DNA from: Geomonas subterranea
GTDB taxonomy: Bacteria > Desulfobacterota > Desulfuromonadia > Geobacterales > Geobacteraceae
Reading direction: 5' to 3'
Assembly: GCF_019063845.1 (NCBI RefSeq)
Contig: NZ_CP077683.1
Coordinates: 1,116,001 to 1,180,000, forward strand
DNA length: 64,000 bases
Shown here: piece by piece, positions 42,262-50,920 of the stretch
How the letters are laid out: each line of letters begins with the position of its first letter
How positions within the stretch are numbered: position 1 is the first letter of the stretch
Program-made: the position numbers and the translations under genes
The notes under the pieces: model-generated
What the model saw: the letters and a program-made list of their open reading frames with translations, nothing else
The model's database searches: none
Told to the model about the DNA's origin: nothing

Positions 42262-44766
42262 ATGCACGACAACGAAAAGAATATCCTTTGCCCTCAGAAC
42301 GTCAGCGAGCTGGAGGCGCTCCCCATGGACGCCGAAGGCCTGGTCAAGGATTTCGTACATCATTACTTTCACCACCTGGGGCGCGACAAGTACTGCCGCA
42401 ACATCCGCTACCACTACCAGGCCGTCGCCTATACCATCCGCGAGCGCCTGATCGAACGCTGGAACAACACCCGCTACGCCTACATCAACGCCAATACCAA
42501 GACCGGCTACTACCTTTCCCTGGAGTTCCTGATGGGGCGGGCCCTGGGCAACGCCGTGCTCAACCTCGGGCTCGACGAGCCGGCCGCGGAGGCGATGCAG
42601 CAGCTCGGGCTGCACCTGGAGGAACTGGCCGACCAGGAGATCGACGCGGGCCTGGGCAACGGCGGCCTTGGGCGTCTCGCCGCCTGCTTCCTGGACAGCT
42701 GCGCGACGCTGCAGCTCCCGGTGATGGGGTACGGCATCCGCTACGAGTACGGCATGTTCCGCCAGCGCATCGAGGACGGACGGCAGGTCGAGGAGCCGGA
42801 CCACTGGCTGCGCGACGGCAACCCGTGGGAGATGGAGCGCCCCGAGTACACCCAGCGGGTCCGCTTCGGCGGGCGCTGCGAGACCAGGCGCAACGACGAC
42901 GGCACCGTGAGCTACTGCTGGCTCGACACCCACGACGTGCTCGCCGTTCCCTACGATCTCCCCATTCCGGGCTACCGCAACGGGACCGTCAACACGCTGA
43001 GGCTCTGGAAGGCCGCCGCCACCGACGTCTTCGACCTCGAGGAGTTCAACGCCGGGAGCTACACCGAGTCCGTCGCCATGAAGAACGAGGCGGAAAACAT
43101 CACCATGGTGCTCTACCCCAACGACGCCAGCGAAAACGGCAAGGCCCTCCGGCTCAGGCAGCAGTACTTCCTGGCCTCGGCGAGCCTGCAAGACGTCCTG
43201 CAGCGCTGGATCTCGCGCCAGGGCAAGACCTTCGAACTCTTCGCCGAGCGCAACTGCTTCCAGTTGAACGACACCCATCCGAGCTGCGCCGTCCCGGAAC
43301 TGATGCGCCTGCTCATGGACGAACAGGGGCTCTGCTGGGACGAGGCGTGGCAGATCACCACCCACACCATGGCCTACACCAACCACACCCTCCTCCCCGA
43401 AGCGCTGGAGAAGTGGTCCGTGCCGCTGTTCAGGCAGCTTTTGCCGCGCCTTTTGGAGATCATCCTGGAGATCAACGCCCGCTTCCTGGGCGAGGTCGCC
43501 AGCCGCTGGCCCGGTGACAGCGACCGTCTGCGTAACATGTCCATCATCGAGGAAGGGGAGGTGCAGCAGGTACGGATGGCCTACCTCGCCATCGTCGGAA
43601 GCTTCTCGGTGAACGGCGTGGCCGCCCTGCACTCGGAACTCCTGGTGCAGGGGCTGTTCCGCGATTTCTACGAACTGTGGCCGGAGAAGTTCAACAACAA
43701 GACCAACGGCGTCACGCCGCGCCGGTGGCTGGCCCGCTGCAACCCCGGTCTCACCAGTCTGCTCGCCTCCAGGATTGGCGACGGCTTCGTGGCCGACCTC
43801 TCGAGGATCTCCGAGGCGGTACGCTACGCCGACGACCCCGGTTTCCGCAAGGATTGGCACGCCGTGAAAAGGGGCAACAAGGAGCGGCTGGCGGCCCTGG
43901 TGCAGGAGCAGTGCGGCGTCACCTTCAACCCCGACAGCCTCTTCGACGTCCAGGTGAAAAGGATCCACGAATACAAGCGCCAGCTCTTGAACGTCCTGCA
44001 CGTGATCCACCTCTACGACCGGATCAAACGCGGCGACACCGAGCCCTGGACCGACCGCTGCGTGCTGATCGGGGGCAAGGCGGCGCCCGGCTACTACATG
44101 GCCAAGCTGATCATCAAGCTGATCAACAACGTGGCCCGCGTGGTGAACGACGACCCGGTGGTGGGGGGGCGGCTCAAGGTCGCCTTCCTCCCCAACTACC
44201 GCGTTACCGCGATGGAGGTGATCTGCCCCGGCACCGACCTCTCCGAACAGATCTCCACCGCGGGCAAGGAAGCCTCAGGCACCGGCAACATGAAATTCAT
44301 GATGAACGGCGCCATCACCATAGGCACCCTGGACGGCGCCAACATCGAGATCCGCGAAGAGGTGGGGGACGAGAACTTCTTCGTCTTCGGCCTCACTGCC
44401 GAGGAGGTGGAGCGGGAGCGCCGCAACTACAACCCCGCCGGCATCGTGGCCGCCGACCCCGACCTGGAGCGGGTCATGCAGCTTCTGGCCAGCGGGCATT
44501 TCAACATGTTCGAGAAGGGGATCTTCGACCCCATCGTGAAGGCGATCCTGAGCCCGCACGATCCCTGGATGGTCGCCGCCGACTTCCGCAGCTTCGTGAG
44601 GGCGCAGAGGAAGGCGGCCGAGACCTACCAGGACCGCGAGGCGTGGACCCGGATGAGCATCGTCAACAGCGCCAGGAGCGGCAAGTTCTCCACGGACCGG
44701 ACCATCTCCGAATACAACGAGGGGATATGGCACCTCCGCGCAGTGGATCCGGGCGCCGGGAGCTAG
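42262..44766 (+). CDS. glgP: Glycogen phosphorylase
   Basis: An 834-residue GT35 alpha-glucan phosphorylase, normal length for the family. It releases glucose 1-phosphate from glycogen or maltodextrin using pyridoxal phosphate; the cofactor lysine is Lys678 in EASGTGNMKFMMNG. Other family blocks are EFLMGRALGNAVLNL, GLGNGGLGRLAACFLDS, PDHWLRDGNPWE, FNNKTNGVTPRRWL and VKRIHEYKRQLLN. The ATG at 42262 is nine bases after AAAGGAG; the longer open frame upstream only re-reads the antiporter gene and the repeats. No other glycogen gene is adjacent. Confidence 0.97.
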   Translation: MHDNEKNILCPQNVSELEALPMDAEGLVKDFVHHYFHHLGRDKYCRNIRYHYQAVAYTIRERLIERWNNTRYAYINANTKTGYYLSLEFLMGRALGNAVLNLGLDEPAAEAMQQLGLHLEELADQEIDAGLGNGGLGRLAACFLDSCATLQLPVMGYGIRYEYGMFRQRIEDGRQVEEPDHWLRDGNPWEMERPEYTQRVRFGGRCETRRNDDGTVSYCWLDTHDVLAVPYDLPIPGYRNGTVNTLRLWKAAATDVFDLEEFNAGSYTESVAMKNEAENITMVLYPNDASENGKALRLRQQYFLASASLQDVLQRWISRQGKTFELFAERNCFQLNDTHPSCAVPELMRLLMDEQGLCWDEAWQITTHTMAYTNHTLLPEALEKWSVPLFRQLLPRLLEIILEINARFLGEVASRWPGDSDRLRNMSIIEEGEVQQVRMAYLAIVGSFSVNGVAALHSELLVQGLFRDFYELWPEKFNNKTNGVTPRRWLARCNPGLTSLLASRIGDGFVADLSRISEAVRYADDPGFRKDWHAVKRGNKERLAALVQEQCGVTFNPDSLFDVQVKRIHEYKRQLLNVLHVIHLYDRIKRGDTEPWTDRCVLIGGKAAPGYYMAKLIIKLINNVARVVNDDPVVGGRLKVAFLPNYRVTAMEVICPGTDLSEQISTAGKEASGTGNMKFMMNGAITIGTLDGANIEIREEVGDENFFVFGLTAEEVERERRNYNPAGIVAADPDLERVMQLLASGHFNMFEKGIFDPIVKAILSPHDPWMVAADFRSFVRAQRKAAETYQDREAWTRMSIVNSARSGKFSTDRTISEYNEGIWHLRAVDPGAGS

Positions 44767-44919
44767 CCCCGGGTGTCAACTTCTCCTCAAGATTCTTTCG
44801 TGGCTGCCGATACGTCCCACAAAGTATCGCGAGATACACCATGTGACAGCGGCAACCTTGTGCAGACCGCACGTCAGGAAGCTAGTTGAGAGATAGATCC
44901 AGAAAACCCGGAGGAATAA

Positions 44920-45417
44920 ATGTCTACCGCGAATTTGCCGATTAAAAAGGGTGAGTCGAGCAGCGAACTGATCCAGCTGGTGAGCTTCAACCTGGGCGCC
45001 GAAGAGTATGCCGTCGAGGTGCTCAAGGTGCGCGAGATCATCAGGATGACCCCGATCACCCATATCCCGAACACCCCTCCAAGCGTGGAGGGGATCATAA
45101 ACCTGCGCGGCAAGGTCATACCCATCATCTCGCTCAGGAACAGGTTCGGCATGTGCAGCACCGATGATGACCAGCACACCCGGATCATGGTCATGGACAT
45201 CGACGGAAAGCTCATGGGGTTCATCGTCGACGGTGTATCCGAGGTCATCAGGATTGCCAGCGGCGAGATCCAGCCCCCGCCCAGCATCGCCGCCGGCGGC
45301 GTGGACCAGGACTTCATCTGCGGCGTCATCAAACACGGCGAGCAGTTGCTGCTCATGCTGCAGCTCGACCGGATGTTCACCAGCGCCGAGCAGGATGCCT
45401 TCTCAAGCTTCGGTTAG
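44920..45417 (+). CDS. cheW: CheW chemotaxis adaptor
   Basis: A 165-residue CheW-domain protein that couples chemoreceptors to the CheA kinase. Family blocks are QLVSFNLGAEEYAVEVLKV, EIIRMTPITHIPNTPPSVEG, INLRGKVIPIISLRNRFG and MGFIVDGVSEVIRI. GGAGGAATAA precedes the ATG. It is isolated from other che genes in the window. Confidence 0.95.
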   Translation: MSTANLPIKKGESSSELIQLVSFNLGAEEYAVEVLKVREIIRMTPITHIPNTPPSVEGIINLRGKVIPIISLRNRFGMCSTDDDQHTRIMVMDIDGKLMGFIVDGVSEVIRIASGEIQPPPSIAAGGVDQDFICGVIKHGEQLLLMLQLDRMFTSAEQDAFSSFG

Positions 45418-45445
45418 CCGTCCCGCCGTATCTCACCTGAACCAT

Positions 45446-45479
45446 AAGAGGGGAGGAAGCTTAGTCTTCCTTCCCTCTT
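45446..45479 (+). terminator. Long hairpin after cheW
   Basis: AAGAGGGGAGGAAG pairs with CTTCCTTCCCTCTT (14 pairs, one G-T) around a six-base loop, 28 bases after the cheW stop. There is no T-run, so it is a probable but not classical terminator. Confidence 0.65.
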
Positions 45480-45606
45480 GGCATCCAGTCCCCTTTCCCC
45501 CGTTTTGAAATCCGTCCTGCGTCATGACACCGAAGCCTCTGCCGCGGCGCCATCGTCACACACCCCCCTTTGGGTGTTTAAAAAAATTAGATTATTTAAA
45601 TTGAAG

Positions 45607-45636
45607 TTGACAGATTAGCTAGTTTTAAAATATAGT
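45607..45636 (+). promoter_or_regulatory. Sigma-70 promoter of the PKD-like secreted protein gene
   Basis: TTGACA-N18-TATAGT in an AT-rich island (45575-45636) gives a leader of roughly 115 bases before the ATG at 45757. The leader is GC-rich and could fold; no known riboswitch pattern was recognised in it. Confidence 0.72.
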
Positions 45637-45756
45637 CGCCGTCATCTTGACGCCGACGGGTGGTGCGAATCGTCGCTGCCGATCTTTCTCGCAGCTTGCA
45701 GCACAGGCTTGTGCCATCTCGAAGGTCATCAGAAACCACTTCAAGGAGGGTTCAAG

Positions 45757-47898
45757 ATGTCCCGAAAAGGATCGACCGCTTTTCCAGCAGTATCGCTTCT
45801 TCTGTCAATCTCCTGCGTGTCTCCTGTCACAGCTGCCGATTTGGTGGTCAATGGCGGGGTGCAGACACTGTCAGGTGAGCAGAGCTTCGACAACGTGAGC
45901 GTTGTCAACGGCGGCAAGTTGTATGTAGAGCCGTACAACGGCGCGACCGGCGGCTACCTGAAGCTCAAGGCGAGCAAGGTCGTCGTTGACGCCACCTCGG
46001 CGATCATAGCCGACGCGCGGGGCTACCGGGGGGCGTTCAACAGCAACGGTGAAGGCCCGGGAGCCGGCCGCATCGGGAGCACCGATGGCGGCGGTGGCGG
46101 AGCCTACGGCGGCAAAGGCGGCAACGGCGTCAGCGACGGGGGGTGGAGGGTCGACGGTCTCGGCGGCACCCCGTACGGGAGCGTGGATACGCTCAGCATC
46201 GAAATGGGATCCGCCGCCGGGGCAGCGGGCTACGTGGACTACGCGTACAACAACGGCGGTTACGGCGGCAATGGTGGCGGCGCGCTCTGGATCGAGGCTG
46301 AAACCATAAATAACGCAGGTACCATCAGCGCAAACGGCGAAGACGGCAAGATTTACTACAACGATTCCACCGGCGGTGGCGCGGGGGGCGGCATTCTCCT
46401 CTACGGCGGCACCATCGTCAACACCGGCAGCCTCAAGGCCAACGGCGGTGGAGGCGGTACCATCGGGTGCGGCACGCCGGGCATGTGCGGGCAGGACGAC
46501 GGCGGCGGCGGTGGTGGCGGTGGCAGAATCAAAATCTTCTACGGCTCCCTGCAGAACACGGGAACGGTTTCAGTCGCCGGTGGCAGAGGCGGGGTCTACG
46601 CGGCAGCTGGGGGCAACGGTACTTTCTTCAGCATCGCCAAGGGAGCTCCCCCCATTGCCAACGCCGGCGCGGACAACTCCCTCAACGAAGGGTCGATCGT
46701 TGTTCTTGATGGATCGGCCAGCAGCTCCGTGAGCGGTGATCCGTTGTCCTACTCCTGGACCCAGATCGCCGGTACTCCGGTGGCTTTGAACATGGCTGAC
46801 CCGGTTCATCCCACCTTTGTCGCCCCCCTGGTCTCCGCCGGAGGCAGCACCCTTTCCTTCCAGCTGATCGTCAACGATACCCACTTCCCGAGCGCGCCGG
46901 ACACGGTGAATATCACGGTCAAAAACGTGAATCATCCGCCGGAGGCAGACGCAGGCGATGACCAGACCGTTGCCGAAAAGTCCGCGGTGCGGCTGGACGC
47001 TTCGCGTAGCTGGGATCTCGACGGTGAAACGCTTGCCTACACCTGGCAGCAGGTCGCCGGACCCGTGGTTCCGCTGCCGGAGGAGAATGCAGTGGCTCCG
47101 ACCTTCATCGCCCCCTCGGTGGGTGTTGAAGGCGCCCGGCTGACCTTCATGGTCACCGCGTTCGACGGGATCGATACCGATACCGACACCGTCGACGTTG
47201 TGGTGGAAAACGTGAATCACGCGCCGGTGGCGAACGCCGGCGCGGACCTGACCCGGAACGAGGGGAGCATCGTCACCCTCGACGGGACTGCGAGCAGCGA
47301 CCCGGACCTCGACCCCCTGAGCTACAGCTGGACCCAGGTGAGCGGCCCCGTGGTGACCCTTTCGGATGCCAGCAGCCCCAATCCGACCTTTACCGCGCCC
47401 CTGGTGGGATTGGGCGGCGAGACCATCACCTTCAAACTCGTCGTCAACGACGGCCTCGCGGTCAGCGAACCTGCGGATGAGGTGGCGGTACAGGTCCTCA
47501 ACGTGAACGATCCTCCCTCCTGCGAACATGCCCAGGCGGCCCCCGGCGCGCTCTGGCCGCCCAACCACAAGCTGGTTCCCGTTACCGTCACCGGCGTCAG
47601 TGACCCCGACAACGACAAGGTCATCCTCACCATCACCGGCGTAACCCAGGATGAAACCATCGACGGCCTTGGTGACGGCGATACCAGCCCGGATGCGGTG
47701 ATCCAGGGCGATAAAGCCCTGCTGCGTGCCGAGCGCTCCGGGACCGGCAATGGCCGCGTCTACCGGATCGGCTTCAGCGCCAACGACGGGCAGGGGGGGG
47801 TCTGCAGCGGTTCCGTCTCTGTCGGTGTCCCCCACAGCAGGAGTGCCGGCGATGCCATCGTGGACGACGGGCAGAACTACAACTCTGTCCAGCCGTAA
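45757..47898 (+). CDS. Secreted glycine-rich protein with tandem PKD-like domains
   Basis: A 713-residue exported protein with no known function. A signal peptide (AFPAVSLLLSISCVSPVTAA) is followed by a Gly/Asn-rich region to about residue 300, with GGGGGAYGGKGGNG-type runs and repeated strands (VVNGGKLYV, GTISANGED), suggesting a beta-solenoid. Three PKD/Ig-like repeats of about 95 residues follow, each starting PxANAGAD or PEADAGDD and containing YSWTQ or YTWQQ. A final domain begins CEHAQAAPGALWPPNHKLV. No membrane anchor, sortase site or autotransporter barrel is seen. The ATG follows AAGGAGG. Confidence 0.85.
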   Translation: MSRKGSTAFPAVSLLLSISCVSPVTAADLVVNGGVQTLSGEQSFDNVSVVNGGKLYVEPYNGATGGYLKLKASKVVVDATSAIIADARGYRGAFNSNGEGPGAGRIGSTDGGGGGAYGGKGGNGVSDGGWRVDGLGGTPYGSVDTLSIEMGSAAGAAGYVDYAYNNGGYGGNGGGALWIEAETINNAGTISANGEDGKIYYNDSTGGGAGGGILLYGGTIVNTGSLKANGGGGGTIGCGTPGMCGQDDGGGGGGGGRIKIFYGSLQNTGTVSVAGGRGGVYAAAGGNGTFFSIAKGAPPIANAGADNSLNEGSIVVLDGSASSSVSGDPLSYSWTQIAGTPVALNMADPVHPTFVAPLVSAGGSTLSFQLIVNDTHFPSAPDTVNITVKNVNHPPEADAGDDQTVAEKSAVRLDASRSWDLDGETLAYTWQQVAGPVVPLPEENAVAPTFIAPSVGVEGARLTFMVTAFDGIDTDTDTVDVVVENVNHAPVANAGADLTRNEGSIVTLDGTASSDPDLDPLSYSWTQVSGPVVTLSDASSPNPTFTAPLVGLGGETITFKLVVNDGLAVSEPADEVAVQVLNVNDPPSCEHAQAAPGALWPPNHKLVPVTVTGVSDPDNDKVILTITGVTQDETIDGLGDGDTSPDAVIQGDKALLRAERSGTGNGRVYRIGFSANDGQGGVCSGSVSVGVPHSRSAGDAIVDDGQNYNSVQP

Positions 47899-47932
47899 CT
47901 GTTTGATGCAATGACAGGCTGCAGCTGCGATT

Positions 47933-47970
47933 GCGGCGGCGGGGCTCCCTCCCGCCGCCGCCTTTTTTTC
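47933..47970 (+). terminator. Terminator of the PKD-like protein gene
   Basis: GCGGCGGCGGGG pairs with CCCGCCGCCGC and is followed by seven T residues. Confidence 0.9.
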
Positions 47971-48065
47971 TGTTTCTTCCTGTGTAAACCCGGTGCCGGA
48001 CTGTTACAGTCCCCTTCGCCGCGACTGGAGCGTACATTTCGTGATTTTCAAGGTGGGAGGACCAG

Positions 48066-48269
48066 ATGCCATTCGTCAACGTCAAGATCACCAGGGACGG
48101 AGCGACGGCGGAGCAAAAGGCCGCGCTTATCAAGGGAGTCACCCAACTGCTGGCGGACACGCCCGGGAAGCACCCCGCGACCACCGTGGTAGTGATCGAG
48201 GAGGTCGACACCGACAACTGGGGCATTGGCGGTGAGTCTGTCACCGCGCGCAGGAAAGCGGGGAAGTAG
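48066..48269 (+). CDS. 4-oxalocrotonate tautomerase family protein
   Basis: A 67-residue tautomerase with the catalytic amino-terminal proline exposed after Met removal (MPFVNVKITRDG) and the family pattern AEQKAALIKGVTQLL and VVVIEEVDTDNWGIGGESV. A GGGAGG stretch precedes the ATG. The physiological substrate is unknown; no catechol meta-cleavage genes are nearby. Confidence 0.9.
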   Translation: MPFVNVKITRDGATAEQKAALIKGVTQLLADTPGKHPATTVVVIEEVDTDNWGIGGESVTARRKAGK

Positions 48270-48283
48270 GCTCTGACGTGTAA

Positions 48284-48340
48284 AGCTGTCAAAGGAATCG
48301 ACACAAGTTTGTGTAAAAAGTGTCGATAAGCTTAACAGCT
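48284..48340. promoter_or_regulatory. Nested inverted repeat upstream of a -24/-12 element
   Basis: AGCTGT (48284-48289) and ACAGCT (48335-48340) enclose ATCGACAC (48297-48304) and GTGTCGAT (48320-48327). The arrangement includes TGTCAAAGGAATCGACA, close to the TGTCA-N7-TGACA dyad before the formate dehydrogenase operon. It may bind an enhancer-binding protein or act as a hairpin after the tautomerase gene. Confidence 0.5.
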
Positions 48341-48448
48341 CGCGGCGCCTGCGCCGTCAGAAACGGGCGCTTCCCTTGATCGGCTGGATCGCCCCTTTGT
48401 TTCCGGTCTGTTCCGGTGCCTGCAGGCGCTCTCTGTCAAAGATATTCA

Positions 48449-48464
48449 TGGCACTGTCTATGCT
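48449..48464 (+). promoter_or_regulatory. Sigma-54 (-24/-12) promoter upstream of a small membrane protein
   Basis: TGGCAC-TGTCT-ATGCT matches the consensus TGGCAC-N5-TTGCW with one mismatch and the correct ten bases between GG and GC. It lies 83 bases before the ATG at 48547. Confidence 0.65.
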
Positions 48465-48546
48465 AAAGTCTGTGTAAGTCGGCGGTGGTTCCAATGTTGA
48501 TGTGCTTGACAGCGCAGGATGTACGCCGATGGAGGAGGTGGCCAGT

Positions 48547-48729
48547 ATGGAATACTTAAGCTACGGCCACGAATGCGTCATCTACATCGTGCTGCTTTTA
48601 GTCATCTGCCATCTGATTCTGGATGTGCTGCCGGTCTGGTTCAAGCGTGCGCGCCTCCTCCTGGCTTCAGTGCCGGTCAGGATAACCGGCGGGCTCTTCA
48701 TAATCATCATCTCCTTTTTCCTCCTGTAG
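48547..48729 (+). CDS. Small membrane protein, unknown
   Basis: A 60-residue protein with two hydrophobic helices (ECVIYIVLLLVICHLILDVL and a C-terminal GGLFIIIISFFLL) separated by a basic loop. GGAGGAGG ends eight bases before the ATG and a -24/-12 promoter lies upstream, both supporting expression. Its last 63 bases overlap, tail to tail, the end of the opposite-strand ppx gene. No family is recognised. Confidence 0.6.
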   Translation: MEYLSYGHECVIYIVLLLVICHLILDVLPVWFKRARLLLASVPVRITGGLFIIIISFFLL

Positions 48730-50265
48730 ATCGCTATCCACCCGGACTTCCAGTACGAGCTTCAGGCGGCACGCCTCCTGGAGCAGGTCGCTCTTCGCTT
48801 TGGCGCCGTAGACTTCGACCGACATGTCCTCGTCTCCGCTCAGGGTGAGCCGCAGGAGGTCCTTGTCGATGGCGCAGTCGAGCTGCCGCACCACGGCGTT
48901 GCGGCGCCGGTCCAGGCCGTCACACAGCCTCAGAATCCCTCCCAGTCGGGAAACAAGGAGCTGGTCCGCCGCCGTGAGGCGGGTGAACTCGTCGTGCTTT
49001 TTCTTGGGCAGGGACTTCCGGTGGTAGCGGGCGATGTTGGCCATCAGCTCGCGCTCCCGGGGGGTGAACCCGAACAGGTCGGCGTGGCGGATCAGGTGGT
49101 AGGAATGCTTGTGGTGACTGGAATAACTGATGAAGTAGCCGACGTCGTGCATGACGGCGGCGGCGTCCAGAAGTCTCAGCTCCTTGTCCCCCCAGCCGTA
49201 ACGCTTTGCCAGCGCATGGAAAATCTGCCGGGAGAGCTTGGCGACCTGCCGGGCGTGCCCCTCGTCGCAATGACAGGAACGGGCGAACTCGAGTGCGCTT
49301 TCGCGCCAGGAGCGCCTCTTTTTCTCCGGCAGCAGGTTGCGGCGGCGCAGGGCGCGCAGTATGAGCCCCTCGCGGATCCCGCGCTCGTTCACCTTCAGAT
49401 GGTTCACCTGGAAGAAATCCATCAGCTCGTCGACCGCAGTGACCCCGGCCACGATGATGTCTGAGCGGTCCGGGTTGAGCCCCGGCAGGGCGCGACGCTC
49501 CTTGTCCCCCTTTCTCGCCAGCATGGCCAGAAGGTGCACCAGCTCGGAGCGGAGCAGTTCGTATCCGTGCAGGGAGTCGAACTTCTCCCCCCGGGACGCC
49601 GCCACCATCGCGGCGATGGAGGTGACGGTGCCTCCCGAGCCGACCAGGCACTGCATCCCGGTACGCTCCCCGGTGTAGGCGGTCTTCAGCGTCTTGCGGA
49701 TGTACTTGCGCAGTTTCTGGTGTTCGCTTGGCGAGACCGGGTCGCTCTTTATGAAGCTCTCCGTCAGGAATACGGCGCCCAGTTCCAGCGACAGCATCTC
49801 CTCGGTGTGCCCACCAAGCGCCGAGATCAGTTCGAGGCTGCCGCCGCCGATGTCGAAGATGAGGTGCCGCACCCCTTCGAGTTCGAAGTTGTGCTGGGCG
49901 GAGAGGGCGGCCAGTTCGGCCTCCTCCTCGCCGCTGATCACCTCTATCTCCAGGCCGGTATGTTCCCTGATGGCCGCCACGAGTTCGCGCCCGTTGACCG
50001 CCTTGCGCATCGCGCTGGTCGCCACGGCCTCGATGGAGGCGACCCGGTAGCCGTCGATGATCTTTTTCTGGCGGGACAGCGCCTCGATGGCCCGCTCCCA
50101 CGCGGCGGGGGAGATGGCGCCGGTCTGGTGCAGTCCCTCGCCCAGGCGCACCAGAACCTTTTCGTCGTCAAGGATCCTGTACTTGCCGTTCCCCGCGGTT
50201 TCCACGATGATGCTGCGGATCGAGTTGGTGCCGATGTCGATGGCCGCCAGCCGGTTCTGTCTCAA
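48667..50265 (-). CDS. Ppx/GppA exopolyphosphatase-type phosphatase with HD domain
   Basis: A 532-residue enzyme expected to hydrolyse polyphosphate or convert pppGpp to ppGpp. The two ASKHA ATPase-like domains show AAIDIGTNSIR, SGEEEAELAAL, FDIGGGSLELI and VGSGGTVTSIAA. The C-terminal HD-type domain has AAVMHDVGYFISYSSHHKHS. The start is TTG, with GGAG six bases upstream and the catalytic strand following directly. Downstream in the same direction nothing follows; upstream are HhH and SixA genes. The acidic C-terminal tail is coded in the overlap with the small membrane protein gene. Confidence 0.93.
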   Translation of the reverse strand: MRQNRLAAIDIGTNSIRSIIVETAGNGKYRILDDEKVLVRLGEGLHQTGAISPAAWERAIEALSRQKKIIDGYRVASIEAVATSAMRKAVNGRELVAAIREHTGLEIEVISGEEEAELAALSAQHNFELEGVRHLIFDIGGGSLELISALGGHTEEMLSLELGAVFLTESFIKSDPVSPSEHQKLRKYIRKTLKTAYTGERTGMQCLVGSGGTVTSIAAMVAASRGEKFDSLHGYELLRSELVHLLAMLARKGDKERRALPGLNPDRSDIIVAGVTAVDELMDFFQVNHLKVNERGIREGLILRALRRRNLLPEKKRRSWRESALEFARSCHCDEGHARQVAKLSRQIFHALAKRYGWGDKELRLLDAAAVMHDVGYFISYSSHHKHSYHLIRHADLFGFTPRERELMANIARYHRKSLPKKKHDEFTRLTAADQLLVSRLGGILRLCDGLDRRRNAVVRQLDCAIDKDLLRLTLSGDEDMSVEVYGAKAKSDLLQEACRLKLVLEVRVDSDLQEEKGDDDYEEPAGYPDRH

Positions 50266-50351
50266 CGGCTTCTCCTTGAGTGTGATGGAATGGCAAGATT
50301 GTATCAGGACGGGGCGGGTAGTGACAACCCGGGAAGTCGGAAGTGGCGACG

Positions 50352-50876
50352 CTACATCAGAGCCTTCAACACTGCCTTTCTCGCTTTCTTGAACCCCTTG
50401 CGAACCTTCTTGAGGCTTGCCTCTTCCAGTCCGGTTACCTTCTTTTCCGCCTTGGTGAGTATCTTGGCGATGCGCCGGGACCGCTTGTTGCCGAAATCAT
50501 GCATCTGTGACAGGGCGTTTTCGATTCGCTCCAGGTCGGCGCCAAGCTTCCTGCCGCACTTTTCCGAGATCTCACCCTCGAACCTGTCGCGGGTCGCCTG
50601 CGCGAGGTTCTCCACCATTTCCCTCATTTCAAGCACACGCTCCTGCATCCGTTGCGCCGGTTCCTGCCGCTCGTCCTGTTCCAGCCCGGCAAGCTCCCTG
50701 GCCTGCTGCAGTATCGACCCCACGTGGCGCCGGCTCACACCGCGCACCTTGCTCAAACCTTCCTCGCCCGCCTGGGCGATCTTGGCGAAGCTGTCGAACC
50801 CGGCATCATACAGGCGCTTGCCTAGGATCGCGCCGACGCCTTTGAGACGCCTGAAATCCGCTGCCGATTGGACCAT
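50352..50876 (-). CDS. Helix-hairpin-helix/helical protein next to ppx
   Basis: A 174-residue basic, all-helical protein. Residues 1-60 hold helix-hairpin-helix-like motifs (RLKGVGAILGKRLYDAG and GLSKVRGVSRRHVGSIL), followed by a long helical region and a Lys/Arg-rich C-terminus (SLKKVRKGFKKARKAVLKAL). This suggests nucleic-acid or polyanion binding, perhaps polyphosphate given its position between ppx and sixA. The ATG at 50876 is eight bases after AAGGAG. Family assignment is uncertain. Confidence 0.7.
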   Translation of the reverse strand: MVQSAADFRRLKGVGAILGKRLYDAGFDSFAKIAQAGEEGLSKVRGVSRRHVGSILQQARELAGLEQDERQEPAQRMQERVLEMREMVENLAQATRDRFEGEISEKCGRKLGADLERIENALSQMHDFGNKRSRRIAKILTKAEKKVTGLEEASLKKVRKGFKKARKAVLKALM

Positions 50877-50920
50877 CTTTGACACTCCTTGTGCGTTGTT
50901 TGTTGAGACCTGGTTCCGGG

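Noticed and set aside
42187-44010. 607-residue minus-strand frame antisense to glycogen phosphorylase
   Set aside because: Shadow frame: Val/His/Gly/Glu-rich, no motif, opposite to a well conserved enzyme.
45637-45756. Possible GEMM (cyclic dinucleotide) or other riboswitch in the leader of the PKD-like protein gene
   Set aside because: The conserved CGCAAAGCC-type core and tetraloop receptor are absent; the leader is GC-rich but no known pattern fits.
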